From contig NZ_JAFKOI010000004.1 in the NCBI RefSeq assembly GCF_017303315.1, forward strand, positions 124,001-188,000: 64,000 nt of DNA. The letters run 5' to 3'. Shown here piece after piece: positions 34,958 to 43,394 of the stretch. The stretch comes from Bacillus sp. NTK071. Lineage in GTDB: Bacteria; Bacillota; Bacilli; Bacillales; Guptibacillaceae. How positions within the stretch are numbered: position 1 is the stretch's first letter; each line of letters starts with the position of its first letter. A model generated the notes under the pieces. The model was not told the origin of the DNA. It made no database searches and worked only from the letters and a program-made list of their open reading frames with translations. The translations under genes were made by a program, and so were the position numbers.

Positions 34958-35111
34958 AAAATGTTCATGTAACACTCTATTTATATTTGCTCGTTATGAT
35001 GAAACCAGATCAAAGGGAAATACTAATGGAATGGTAACCCTTTTTTCCTAACAGTCGTGATTAAAACTCAACTACAAGAAAATCACTTTGGAAGGAGCGG
35101 TTAGTACCGCC

Positions 35112-36245
35112 ATGAAAAACCAAACACTACTCACAAATAGTTGGTTCATCTTATTGAGCAGCATTGGAGGCTATCTTCTCTCATTAACTGGAATGGCAAT
35201 TGGTTGGATGATTGGAACGCTTATCGTCGCAGGATTTGTATCTTTTTGGAAACCTTCATGGATCGTTGGGCAAACTCAAAGTAGCATTCGTCCATATTGG
35301 CGACACATCGGACAGGCTATTCTAGGGATTGAACTAGGGCAACAAATTAGTCTATCTGTGGTTCATCATTTCGAAAGAAACTGGATGTTAATTACACTAA
35401 TGCTTCTATTGACGATTATTTTTGCACTGCTAGCAGGCTATCTTCTGTGGCGTTATACAAATGCGGATATGTTAACAAGTCTTCTTGGTACAACACCAGG
35501 GGGGATCTCTGCTATGCCTAGTATCGCTGAAGAAGTAGGAGCCAACACGATGACAGTCAGTATTGTTCAAATGATTCGCATCTTTCTAGTAGTTGGGACA
35601 GTTCCATTAATAGCTAGTTATTCGCAATCTGGAGGTACTGGCGTTATAGAAACCACAGCTGTTCAGGGTGAGATGGCATATATTGCAAACGGGTTTAGCC
35701 TCACTTCTTTCCTATGGACTGCTTTACTCGTCATAGGCTCCTTTGGAGGGTATCGTATTGGGAAGTTATTAAAGTTACCTGCACCATGGTTAGTTGGTGG
35801 AATGCTTGGTGTTGGTGTTGTACACATGATCGGCTCTTCCTATCTTGGAGAGAACCTCACAGGGTGGTGGCCACACTGGTTAATCATACTTGCACAGATT
35901 CTGATTGGAGCAAGCATTGGCTCACGCCTACATAAAGATATGTTTGTTGGCGCAAGACAAATTGTCATCGTTGGCCTCCTCACTTCGATTGGCCTTGTTG
36001 CAGTTATGACACTATGTGCCTTTGGTGTTTCTGAAGCAACAGGTATTCCGTTTGTTACCTCTGTGCTAGCATTTGCACCTGGTGGTGTCGCAGAAATGGC
36101 AACCGCATCTGTTGCGTTTCATGCAAACCCTGCTTTTGTTGTAGCTGTTCAAACGCTACGGTTAGTTACAATTTTCTTAGTACTCCCTCCTTTTTTCCGT
36201 CTATTGAACCGTCAGACAAACCATGTTGTTACAAAGTCCAGTTAA
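35112..36245 (+). CDS. AbrB-family (DUF) membrane protein
   Basis: 377 residues, about ten helices in two homologous halves. Each half has a GTTPGGISAMPSIAEEVGAN-like segment (near 130 and, as FAPGGVAEMATASVAFHANP, near 325). This is the AbrB/ammonia monooxygenase-named membrane family, thought to be transporters despite the name. ATG 35112 is 14 bases from GGAAGGAG, but a perfect GCGGT-TAGT-ACCGC hairpin lies between them and would bring the two together. An in-frame TTG at 35088 has no ribosome site. Confidence 0.82.
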   Translation: MKNQTLLTNSWFILLSSIGGYLLSLTGMAIGWMIGTLIVAGFVSFWKPSWIVGQTQSSIRPYWRHIGQAILGIELGQQISLSVVHHFERNWMLITLMLLLTIIFALLAGYLLWRYTNADMLTSLLGTTPGGISAMPSIAEEVGANTMTVSIVQMIRIFLVVGTVPLIASYSQSGGTGVIETTAVQGEMAYIANGFSLTSFLWTALLVIGSFGGYRIGKLLKLPAPWLVGGMLGVGVVHMIGSSYLGENLTGWWPHWLIILAQILIGASIGSRLHKDMFVGARQIVIVGLLTSIGLVAVMTLCAFGVSEATGIPFVTSVLAFAPGGVAEMATASVAFHANPAFVVAVQTLRLVTIFLVLPPFFRLLNRQTNHVVTKSS

Positions 36246-36273
36246 AGTTGATCACCAATTGGATTGACTGATT

Positions 36274-36314
36274 AGTAGTCTGCTGTCTTTCATTAAGATA
36301 GCAGGCTACTTTTA
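36274..36314 (+). terminator. Terminator after the AbrB-family gene
   Basis: AGTAGTCTGCTGTCTT pairs with AAGATAGCAGGCTACT, then TTTTA. Confidence 0.88.
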
Positions 36315-36424
36315 TCGTTGGTGAAAATCCAACTTCAAAATCTGATTCGCTCCCCCCTCTTTTCAACTAGAAAGCATTCGCTTCTCTTTCACACTTTTCT
36401 TCTTTATCTACAGATTAACCCGAG

Positions 36425-36973
36425 TAGGTGATACTGTACTTTTTCAGTATCGTAATAAACCTTTCTAACAATTAGTCTGTTCTTGTCCCTTGTGCTCTTA
36501 ACCCCTGAAGGCACTAGATTCGATAGGAAACATTGGACAGAGAACGACTACCTTTACAGCGCTGACAAGAATACATCAGCACTGTAAAAGCAGCCGTCCA
36601 CTAATACTGAAGTATACTGAGACCGTCTTAGGTTTCCACCGTATCACCCGATTTGAACGCTTGAATTCCTTCAACAGCACACTTTCTACACATCAAACCA
36701 GTCCAATGTGCGTGGTCTTTGCGCTGCTACCCGTACCGTAGTACGCCTGGTTACCATACCGAACCGTTAGGGCCGTTCTCGCCATAGCTTCTCACCACAT
36801 AAACCGGGAAATGTGTACTCTTGAGAACGCTGAATTTTCTGCATCGGCTTCAGCTCACCTGACAAGTTTAGTTTAAGAACGTGTGGTAGGCATTCCACGT
36901 TCTGAACAACGGCACACTTTAAGAAACCTCACAATCGCCTCTTTTAAAAAGAAGATTGGAAGCCGTTGTTCAC
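36425..36973 (-). ncRNA. Large structured non-coding RNA element, class unknown
   Basis: About 550 bases without a gene but packed with stems. Read on the minus strand these are an 11-bp pairing TGAACAACGGC/GCCGTTGTTCA (36972-36962 with 36913-36903), AGAACGTG/CACGTTCT, GCTGAA/TTCAGC, CGTTCTC/GAGAACG enclosing CACAT/ATGTG, CGTAC-TACG-GTACG, TTGAA-GGAA-TTCAA, a hairpin of over 20 bp at 36535-36599, and GATACTG/CAGTATC. UNCG and GNRA loops occur only on the minus strand, which fixes the likely strand. It lies beyond the terminator of the YvrJ trio. A group II intron remnant is possible (GTGTG and CCTAAG/TATGG motifs occur), but no domain V or reverse transcriptase is visible. Confidence 0.6.
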
Positions 36974-36993
36974 TATGAAATTAGGGATATGTA

Positions 36994-37032
36994 TAAAAAA
37001 AGAGCGAGGTCCACCGTTTGTGCTGAACCTCA
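36994..37032 (-). terminator. Terminator after the YvrJ gene
   Basis: On the minus strand GAGGTTC and GGACCTC form a stem (one G-U pair) followed by GCTCTTTTTTT. Confidence 0.75.
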
Positions 37033-37049
37033 GCTACAGTGTTTTGGGA

Positions 37050-37211
37050 TTACATCACTTTCTTATTCAAACGTTGTGCAGTCAGATGATCTGGTAACTG
37101 AAGAATCGTTTCATTCAGCGTATCGAGCTTTTCTTCAATGCGGTCCAGCAGGTAAAGCGTTACTACAATCGGAAAACCAACATCGCTGATGAGTGACATC
37201 CAGGATTCCAT
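37050..37211 (-). CDS. YvrJ-family small protein
   Basis: 53 residues from ATG 37211. MESWMSLISDVGFPIVVTLYLL is a hydrophobic N-terminal helix with the GFP-I-V pattern of the YvrJ family, followed by RIEEKLDTLNETILQLP. It is preceded by GGGGGGAAAG and is last of a three-gene set with the DUF2922 and DUF1659 proteins, the usual neighbours of YvrJ in Bacillaceae. The function of this family is not known. Confidence 0.85.
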   Translation of the reverse strand: MESWMSLISDVGFPIVVTLYLLDRIEEKLDTLNETILQLPDHLTAQRLNKKVM

Positions 37212-37280
37212 CTTCTTTCCCCCCCTCGTCTGTTTTCGTCATCAAGAAAGAGGAAGGACCAAGCCCCTCCTCATTTTCAT

Positions 37281-37499
37281 TTAGCTGATCACGATATCAT
37301 TCTCGTTACGTTCTACTAGTCGCGCGCCTTTCTTAGCTGTTACATCGCCACCGCTAGTTGTGAAGCAGTTTTGAGCGATGATCGCGTCCATTGCCGCAGC
37401 AATTGCAGCTGGATTAACCGGCTCTACTGGATCGCTTAGTGTGATCGAGAATGGTTTGTTGTCTCGTGTATTGAATTGAAGTTCAAGTGTTTTTGCCAT
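37281..37499 (-). CDS. DUF2922 family protein
   Basis: 72 residues. AKTLELQFNT near the start, then ITLSDPVEPVNPAAIAAAMDAIIAQNCF and a basic ending KKGARLVERNENDIVI, match DUF2922. It is the middle gene of the trio, after GAAAGGAGGG. Small beta-rich protein of unknown role; its co-occurrence with DUF1659 and YvrJ points to a joint function, but nothing in the sequence says which. Confidence 0.88.
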   Translation of the reverse strand: MAKTLELQFNTRDNKPFSITLSDPVEPVNPAAIAAAMDAIIAQNCFTTSGGDVTAKKGARLVERNENDIVIS

Positions 37500-37536
37500 T
37501 GTGATTACCCTCCTTTCTTAGTTATTCAGTTGTTGA

Positions 37537-37755
37537 TTAAGCCTGTAGATCAGATGAATCATTACGCTCAACCGCAAATAGGTTGTGCTGCTGTAGTGGC
37601 GCTAGCGCAAGTGCTACTGCAAAAAGCGCATCAGGTGTTGCGGAAGGCTTCACGTTGTTGAAGTTCTTGCTTCGGAAAATCGATTTGCCGTTCTCGTCAA
37701 CTCCAGTTTCAAGTACCATTCGAAGCTGCGTGTTCATGAGAGATGCTGTTGCCAT
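37537..37755 (-). CDS. DUF1659 family protein
   Basis: 72 residues from ATG 37755, seven bases after AAAGGAGGTGAT. MATASLMNTQLRMVLETGVDENGKSIFRSKNFNNVK fits DUF1659 (shown here only by its ends: TQLRMVLETGVDENGK and FRSKNFNNVKP). It then has DALFAVALALAPLQQHNLF. First gene of the trio, separated from DUF2922 by 37 bases. Function unknown. Confidence 0.88.
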   Translation of the reverse strand: MATASLMNTQLRMVLETGVDENGKSIFRSKNFNNVKPSATPDALFAVALALAPLQQHNLFAVERNDSSDLQA

Positions 37756-37835
37756 GTTGATCACCTCCTTTCACCCTATATATCGTTTTGAAAATGGAAA
37801 AAGGGACATGTTTGTTAAAAAAATTTTATTCAATA

Positions 37836-37875
37836 AAAAAAGCGCCCCATCTTGGTATAGATGGGACACCTTTTT
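37836..37875 (-). terminator. Terminator after the sulfatase gene
   Basis: GTGTCCCATCT pairs with AGATGGGGCGC on the minus strand (one mismatch), then TTTTTTTATT. Confidence 0.85.
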
Positions 37876-37879
37876 GTAC

Positions 37880-39649
37880 TTAGAATTCACAGGATGGCAT
37901 TCCAGGTACGTTGCCACTGCTTGGGGATAACCTTTTCTTACGACATTGTTCTTCAAGCATCACGCTCAACCGCGCTTGTATTTTATTTGTTTCTGGTGTT
38001 TGGTAAGCTGGGTCGGCTAAATTTCGTTCTTCTAAAGGATCAGAGGACAAATTATACAATTCGAATTCATCAGGTAGCGGTGTTGTTTTAGTCGTTGTCA
38101 CGCAGTGCGAATACTGGACATCTGAATTCGGAGGCACTGGAGTATCCTCGTGAAGAACCACATCCTGAACTCCTGGATTACTCCAGAACTGAGGATTATC
38201 GTAGTACCTTGAGAACTTCCAAAGCTCATGTTTCTTTTCTTCACCAGTTGGAAGTGTGGTGATTACTGCTTCAATGTGATTTGGTTGGACGACGGATTCG
38301 TAAGGTTGCCCAGTGACGGAGACCTGGTTTAACCCTCTAGTTACATCATCATCTGTCATAAAATAAAGCGGCTCATTAGCACGATCAAACCTTCTTTTCC
38401 CTTTCAGTAGCGGAGTAAGATCTCGCCCAACTAGAGGGTGGACTTCTGTGTGATCAACGCTTAATGTTTCTTGCGCTTTTTTTGGATTAATTCCGGCGAG
38501 CCCTAACATCGTAGGAAGGACATCAACATGACTCGTTAACATCGTTGTGCTCTGTCTTCCTGAGAAAAGCTTTGGGCTGTGGATAATCATCGGAACATGA
38601 ATCGACTCCTCATATGTGTTGTACCATTTTTGATACAGCTGTCCGTGAGCGCCTAATAGCTCTCCATGATCTGAAAGGAAAATCACAACGGTGTTTTCAT
38701 AAAAGGTGGATTTTTGCAGTGCTGTAAACACCTTATGCATTTCATCATCTGCTTGCTTTTGTAGCGAATAATACAATTGACGATAGAAAAGGTCATCTTT
38801 CAGTGGCTGCAGTGCTTTCGGGTAAGTTGTGCGATAGCTTCTTTGTGCAGTCGGCTTCGTTCGTAGCGACTCTCCAGCAGTAGGAGCTTGCGGAATATTT
38901 GGAACAGATGGGTCGACTTTGAAATCATATAAGCCACTTTGGGCTGCAAATACGCCGTATAGCGCAATGTCGTGGGGGTTAATGAACGAACTCATAATCA
39001 TCCATGGAGATTCGTCAGACTCTTCTTTTTCGAGAGATTGAATTAACTCCACTACTTCAGCCGCATAAATAACGTCTCGACCGCTGATTCCAACTGCAGC
39101 AGATGAAGCTGAATTTCGGGGATTTGTGCCATGTGGCTCAGGCCCAACCCATCCGTCGAAACCAAATTCATCTAGTCGACTAGCATTAAGATACTGTTCA
39201 ACATTTTCCTCATCAGGTACTCCTGTAGACGTATAACTTGCTAACGCGTTGTTCGTTCCAGGAATGAGAATGTCTTCTTCAGATGCGTGCCACTTCCCTT
39301 TCCAGTACGTGCGGTATCCAGCCGTGCGTAAGTAATCCCCCATCGTAGGAACTGTATTTCGATCAAGCCAGAAGATGTCAGGATCAAATGGTGTTTTCGC
39401 TGCACCACTTGTTTGCGTAACACCATGAAGCGATGGGTACTGTCCTGTGTAAAGCGTTGTTCTACTCGGTGAACAGGCTGTACTACCAGCATAATGTTTC
39501 TTAAATTCAAAGCCATTATCTTTTAATAATTCCTGTGTGATTAAATTCTTCCTCCTCCACTCCCTCAATTCTTTATTATCATAAACGGATGGATATCGTT
39601 CTTGATCGACCATAAGAATAAGAAAATTTGGCTTTGGATCTTTCGCCAT
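37880..39649 (-). CDS. Sulfatase-family hydrolase
   Basis: 589 residues of alkaline-phosphatase fold. LILMVDQERYPSV near 10 gives the first metal Asp-Gln pair. ACSPSRTTLYTGQYPSLHG near 58-76 holds the C-x-P-x-R signature whose Cys is converted to formylglycine. FINPHD near 222 and FLSDHGELLGAHG near 328 give further metal ligands. It cleaves sulfate esters, or possibly phosphonate esters. There is no signal peptide, so it is cytoplasmic. No formylglycine-generating enzyme or substrate transporter adjoins it, so the substrate is open. ATG 39649 follows AAGGGGG. Confidence 0.9.
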   Translation of the reverse strand: MAKDPKPNFLILMVDQERYPSVYDNKELREWRRKNLITQELLKDNGFEFKKHYAGSTACSPSRTTLYTGQYPSLHGVTQTSGAAKTPFDPDIFWLDRNTVPTMGDYLRTAGYRTYWKGKWHASEEDILIPGTNNALASYTSTGVPDEENVEQYLNASRLDEFGFDGWVGPEPHGTNPRNSASSAAVGISGRDVIYAAEVVELIQSLEKEESDESPWMIMSSFINPHDIALYGVFAAQSGLYDFKVDPSVPNIPQAPTAGESLRTKPTAQRSYRTTYPKALQPLKDDLFYRQLYYSLQKQADDEMHKVFTALQKSTFYENTVVIFLSDHGELLGAHGQLYQKWYNTYEESIHVPMIIHSPKLFSGRQSTTMLTSHVDVLPTMLGLAGINPKKAQETLSVDHTEVHPLVGRDLTPLLKGKRRFDRANEPLYFMTDDDVTRGLNQVSVTGQPYESVVQPNHIEAVITTLPTGEEKKHELWKFSRYYDNPQFWSNPGVQDVVLHEDTPVPPNSDVQYSHCVTTTKTTPLPDEFELYNLSSDPLEERNLADPAYQTPETNKIQARLSVMLEEQCRKKRLSPSSGNVPGMPSCEF

Positions 39650-39830
39650 TGTCGGATTACCCCCTTATGTGACAGCCCTGATTCATTGAAGGATGACGCG
39701 GTCTTTCGTTCATAAAAGTACCCTACCACACTCTTTAACATCAGGCCGTAAAGCAAGTTCACTCTCTACGCATGCTTTCATTCTCCTACACCATATGCTC
39801 CAGCCTAAAGCACGGTTCATGACAAAGAAA

Positions 39831-39880
39831 AAGCGGGTGGTGACAGGCACCACCCGCTTTATGCTGGAATTTGTCGAATG
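39831..39880 (+). repeat. Dispersed hairpin repeat, loop ACAGG (copy 3)
   Basis: The most complete copy. AAGCGGGTGGTG and CACCACCCGCTT pair perfectly around the loop ACAGG, followed by TATGCTGGAATTTGTCGAATG. It lies between the sulfatase and the SDR gene. Confidence 0.85.
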
Positions 39881-39923
39881 AGGTTATTCGGTAAGCTCAT
39901 CCATTCTTTGTTACCTCTACCTT

Positions 39924-40667
39924 TTAAACATTGGCAGACCCCAACGTCATGCCTCCATCCACGATTACTTCTGTTCCAGTGCAATAAGAGCTTTCATCTG
40001 AAACAAGGAATGCGACCGCTCTTGCAATTTCAACAGGTTGGCCGATACGGCCAAGTGGAATGGAACTATAGAATTCAGGAACCCCTTCGCCCTGTGTTGC
40101 CATCTTGGTTTCGACTCCACCGGGGTGAATCATGTTAACCCTAATTCCTTTTGGACCTAATTCAATTGCCGCAGCTTTAGACATAGCAACAACTGCCGCT
40201 TTAGTTGCAGCATATGCACTTGAATGACCGATCGGGGCAAATGCAGAAATGGATACATTGTTTACAATAGACCCTTTCTGCTGCTTTTCCATTAAAGGAA
40301 GAACGGCCTGCATCCCGAGAAAAACGCCAAGCTGATTCACGTTAATTAGCTCTTGATACTCTTCAATTGTTAACTCCGTAAATGCTTTCCGTTTTAAGAT
40401 TCCAGCATTGTTAATAAGCCCGTCAATTTTCCCGAATTGATCTTCTATCTCTTTCATCACTGCCTCCCAGTGTGACTCCTTTGTCACATCAAGTTCCACA
40501 GGATAAGCTTGATCTCCAATCGATTCAGCTACTTCTTTAGCACTTTCATAACGGCGAGCACCTATCACCATTAATGCACCTAATGACGCAAGATACTCAG
40601 CAATCGCTTTTCCCTGACCACGGTTACCACCGGTGACTAGAATGACCTGATTTTTTAAATTCGACAT
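39924..40667 (-). CDS. Short-chain dehydrogenase/reductase
   Basis: 247 residues, classical SDR. The cofactor motif is TGGNRGQG near 12-19, then NNAG near 88, Ser of NNVSISAF near 140, the catalytic YAATK near 154-158, and IHPGGVETKM. Arg-Arg in GARRYESAKE after strand 2 hints at NADP preference. Closest by pattern to glucose/3-oxoacyl reductase-type SDRs; substrate not predictable. ATG 40667 follows GAGGGAGAG. Confidence 0.9.
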   Translation of the reverse strand: MSNLKNQVILVTGGNRGQGKAIAEYLASLGALMVIGARRYESAKEVAESIGDQAYPVELDVTKESHWEAVMKEIEDQFGKIDGLINNAGILKRKAFTELTIEEYQELINVNQLGVFLGMQAVLPLMEKQQKGSIVNNVSISAFAPIGHSSAYAATKAAVVAMSKAAAIELGPKGIRVNMIHPGGVETKMATQGEGVPEFYSSIPLGRIGQPVEIARAVAFLVSDESSYCTGTEVIVDGGMTLGSANV

Positions 40668-40753
40668 ACAATCTCTCCCTCATCACTTATCGTAAAATTA
40701 CTCTATCATAACGCGAAGATAAACCAAATTGATCGAAATAAATTAGGTGATAA

Positions 40754-41424
40754 ATCATTCCTCCAAAACTAAACCAATTCAACGAATTTTTCCATACCTA
40801 TTTATATCCAAACCAAATGAAACATGGAGCAAAACTAATTGGAAGATGGGTGAATGAAAAGCAGGATGAAATTACAGCGATATGGGAATACGAAAGTTTC
40901 GATCACTACGAGAAGATTGGAAAGCAAATAAGAACGAGTAACTTGCATCAAAAAGCTCAAGCACGGAGAAAGGAACTAGGAAAGCTCTATCTTGAGAGCA
41001 TACAGGATTTTCTAACCTCAACCGCTGAACCCTATTCGTATCATCCCCCCAAACACATTGTTTCAGCTACTTCCGTGATCCTGAATGAAGCAAACGAAAT
41101 GTTATTAATTAAAGGGCCACGTAGAGGTTGGGAGATTCCCGGCGGTCAAGTGGAAGAAGGTGAATCTTTGATTGAGGCCGCTAAGAGAGAGGCGAAAGAA
41201 GAATCAGGAGCAGACATCGAAATCGTGAAGTTCTGTGGCGTATTCCAGGAGTCTCTTCTATCTTTAATAATTTGTTTCTAGCAAAAGCAAATGGCGGGAA
41301 GTTAACGATATCGCCTGAGTCCCTATTGATGTAGCGCTTGATATGGTCACTTGGAATAATTTTCGACAGAGAATTGAATTTTGTTTAGACGAAGAGAAAC
41401 ATCCATTTTTTGTTGCGTTTTAAA
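40754..41424 (+). pseudogene. Decayed NIPSNAP-Nudix fusion gene
   Basis: A NIPSNAP-type domain (FNEFFHTYLYPNQMKHG, IGRWVNEKQDEITAIWEYESFDHYEKI) begins upstream of the first ATG (40817), in frame from 40754 but without a start. After it comes a Nudix domain with GGQVEEGESLIEAAKREAKEESGADI, a complete box. The frame then breaks near 41245 (after FCGVFQE). It reads on as SSIFNNLFLAKANGGKLTI in another frame and shifts again near 41325 to end VTWNNFRQRIEFCLDEEKH...FFVAF at TAA 41424. Lost start plus two frameshifts make a pseudogene. Confidence 0.82.
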
Positions 41425-41437
41425 ATGGCAATACCAA

Positions 41438-41478
41438 CAGGGAAGAAGCAGCAATCTGCTTCTTCCCTGTTTCGTTTT
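41438..41478 (+). terminator. Terminator after the Nudix pseudogene
   Basis: ACAGGGAAGAAGCAG pairs perfectly with CTGCTTCTTCCCTGT across CAAT, then TTTCGTTTT. Confidence 0.88.
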
Positions 41479-41689
41479 CAAGATAGTGGGTATTCTTCAA
41501 TTACGTTACCTTTTCGACTTTTTTCACTATTTTTCTACATAAAAAGGATGTGGTGGAAAATACTGATAGATAAAGGTTTGATAAGTCTAATAATGTGAGT
41601 TATCAGATTAAATCCCTACACTTTACACCATACTAACCGTAGTGATAGAGTAAGTAATTGTGTTTAAAAAGAGATTAAAGGAGTCGTAT

Positions 41690-43219
41690 ATGAAAAATAA
41701 AGAAACTGGTCGAATTGATTGGCCCGTCTTTGGAATAAGTGGTGGAGTTCTTGTCCTCTTCGTATTTCTTGCACTTTTCGATATTTCATTAGTTGAAAAC
41801 ATCGTAAGCTCAAGCTTTGCCTGGTCAGCGAAATATTTCGGGGCTTTCTGGCAGATCTTAATGCTAGCGACGTTCTTCGTAGGGATTGGCTTAGCCTTCT
41901 CGAAATATGGAAAAATCAAACTAGGAGGCATTGACAAGCCCGAGCTAAGCTTATACAAGTGGTTATCCATCATTATGGCGACACTTCTTGCAGGTGGCGG
42001 TGTGTTCTGGGCAGCGGCTGAGCCGATGTATCACTTCCTAACAGTTCCCCCTTCTCAAGATGGAAAAGGGATCGAAGCAGGTACACAAAGTGCAGTTGAT
42101 ACAGCACTTGCACAGAGTTTCATGCACTGGGGTTTCCTTGCGTGGGCAATTCTTGGAACGATTAGTGCTGTTGTTATGATGTACGGTCATTACCATAGAG
42201 GTATGCCGATGAAACCGCGTACGCTTCTCTATCCAATCTTCGGTGAAAAGCTGCGCCACAGCTGGTTCGGAACGCTCGTTGATGCATTTTCTGTTATTGC
42301 TGTTGCAGCTGGTACTATCGGACCGATTGGTTTCCTAGGTTTACAGGCAAGTTATGGTTTGCAGGCGATCTTCGGTATACCAAATCAGTTCAGTACACAG
42401 TTCTCAATCATTCTTGCGGTCGTTGTGGTTTCAACGATCTCAGCCGTAACTGGTCTATATAAAGGTATTCAGTACTTAAGTAGCTTTAATGTCCGTCTTG
42501 CAATTGGTTTAATGGTCTTTATTGTGATCTTCGGTCCTGGTGGCTTTATTTTAGACCACTTTATCTCAGGCTTTGGTGTTTACATTAATGAATTTGTAAC
42601 AATGAGTACATTCCGCGCAGATACTGGCTGGCTTTCCTTCTGGACTGTCTTCTTCTGGGGCTGGTTCATTGGGTATGGTCCAATGATGGCCATTCTCGTA
42701 AGTCGTATTTCAAGAGGGCGCACGATTCGAGACATTATCATTGCTGTATCGATTTTTGCACCAGTGATTTCAACGTTCTGGTTTACTGTTCTTGGCGGGT
42801 CCGGCATCTACTTTGAACTGACAAACGCTGGATCAATTTCAGAAGCACTCAATGCAGCAGGTAACCCAGCAGCGATGTTCGCGATTACCGAACAGTTCCC
42901 GCTTGCTAGCATCATCTCACCGTTGTTCTTACTTCTAACGATTCTATTCGTTGTTACAACAAGTGATTCGATGTCCTACACCATTGCAATGGCCGTTACA
43001 GGTGAAGGCGATCCCCAAAGATGGCTTCGTGTTTTCTGGGCAATTCTAATGGGTACTGTTGCTGTGATCTTGTTGATTACTGGAGACAGTGGTATTACAC
43101 AGCTACAGAACTTTATCGTTGTAACAGCTGTTCCGGTATCACTACTGCTCCTACCGATGATATGGCTAGCGCCTAAAGTCGCGAAGGAAATGGCAAAAGA
43201 TCAGAATATCACGAAATAA
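41690..43219 (+). CDS. BCCT-family transporter
   Basis: 509 residues, 12 helices. The conserved helix 8 and following loop read FFWGWFIGYGPMMAILVSRISRGRTIRD near 311-337, matching the BCCT signature W-x-x-x-x-x-x-G-x-F-x-x-x-x-SRGRTIRE, but with Tyr-Gly-Pro where betaine carriers have Trp-x-Pro. Earlier GGGVFWAAAEPMYHF near 98-112 and VTTSDSMSYT near 423-432 are also family marks. It imports a quaternary amine or related compatible solute by Na+ or H+ symport. ATG 41690 follows AAAGGAG. Confidence 0.9.
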   Translation: MKNKETGRIDWPVFGISGGVLVLFVFLALFDISLVENIVSSSFAWSAKYFGAFWQILMLATFFVGIGLAFSKYGKIKLGGIDKPELSLYKWLSIIMATLLAGGGVFWAAAEPMYHFLTVPPSQDGKGIEAGTQSAVDTALAQSFMHWGFLAWAILGTISAVVMMYGHYHRGMPMKPRTLLYPIFGEKLRHSWFGTLVDAFSVIAVAAGTIGPIGFLGLQASYGLQAIFGIPNQFSTQFSIILAVVVVSTISAVTGLYKGIQYLSSFNVRLAIGLMVFIVIFGPGGFILDHFISGFGVYINEFVTMSTFRADTGWLSFWTVFFWGWFIGYGPMMAILVSRISRGRTIRDIIIAVSIFAPVISTFWFTVLGGSGIYFELTNAGSISEALNAAGNPAAMFAITEQFPLASIISPLFLLLTILFVVTTSDSMSYTIAMAVTGEGDPQRWLRVFWAILMGTVAVILLITGDSGITQLQNFIVVTAVPVSLLLLPMIWLAPKVAKEMAKDQNITK

Positions 43220-43228
43220 GTTATTTCG

Positions 43229-43260
43229 AAGACGTACCCTTGGGGGTGCGTCTTTTTTTG
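43229..43260 (+). terminator. Terminator after the BCCT gene
   Basis: AAGACGTACCC pairs with GGGTGCGTCTT (one G-U type mismatch), then TTTTTT. Confidence 0.85.
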
Positions 43261-43287
43261 TGTACGGTGGCTCGCGGGTCGCCGGTT

Positions 43288-43333
43288 CGCGGGTGCCTGT
43301 CACCACCCGGTTTTGGTCGAAAAAAGGCGAAAT
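43288..43333 (+). repeat. Dispersed hairpin repeat, loop CCTGT (copy 4)
   Basis: Core CGCGGGTGCCTGTCACC, then ACCCGGTTTTGGTCGAA. It lies between the BCCT terminator and the dehydrogenase gene. Confidence 0.85.
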
Positions 43334-43394
43334 ATCTTGAAGGGCATTTGGGTATCCTAACAATTGATGATTCATATTTAAGGAGGATGCAACG

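Noticed and set aside
36425-36973. Firm call of a group II intron
   Set aside because: GTGTG and CCTAAG/TATGG motifs are suggestive, but the domain V hairpin and a reverse transcriptase are absent, and an 11-bp stem would span the supposed 5' splice site.
36956-37189. 77-codon plus-strand frame over the YvrJ gene
   Set aside because: It is antisense to YvrJ, crosses its terminator and lacks a ribosome site.
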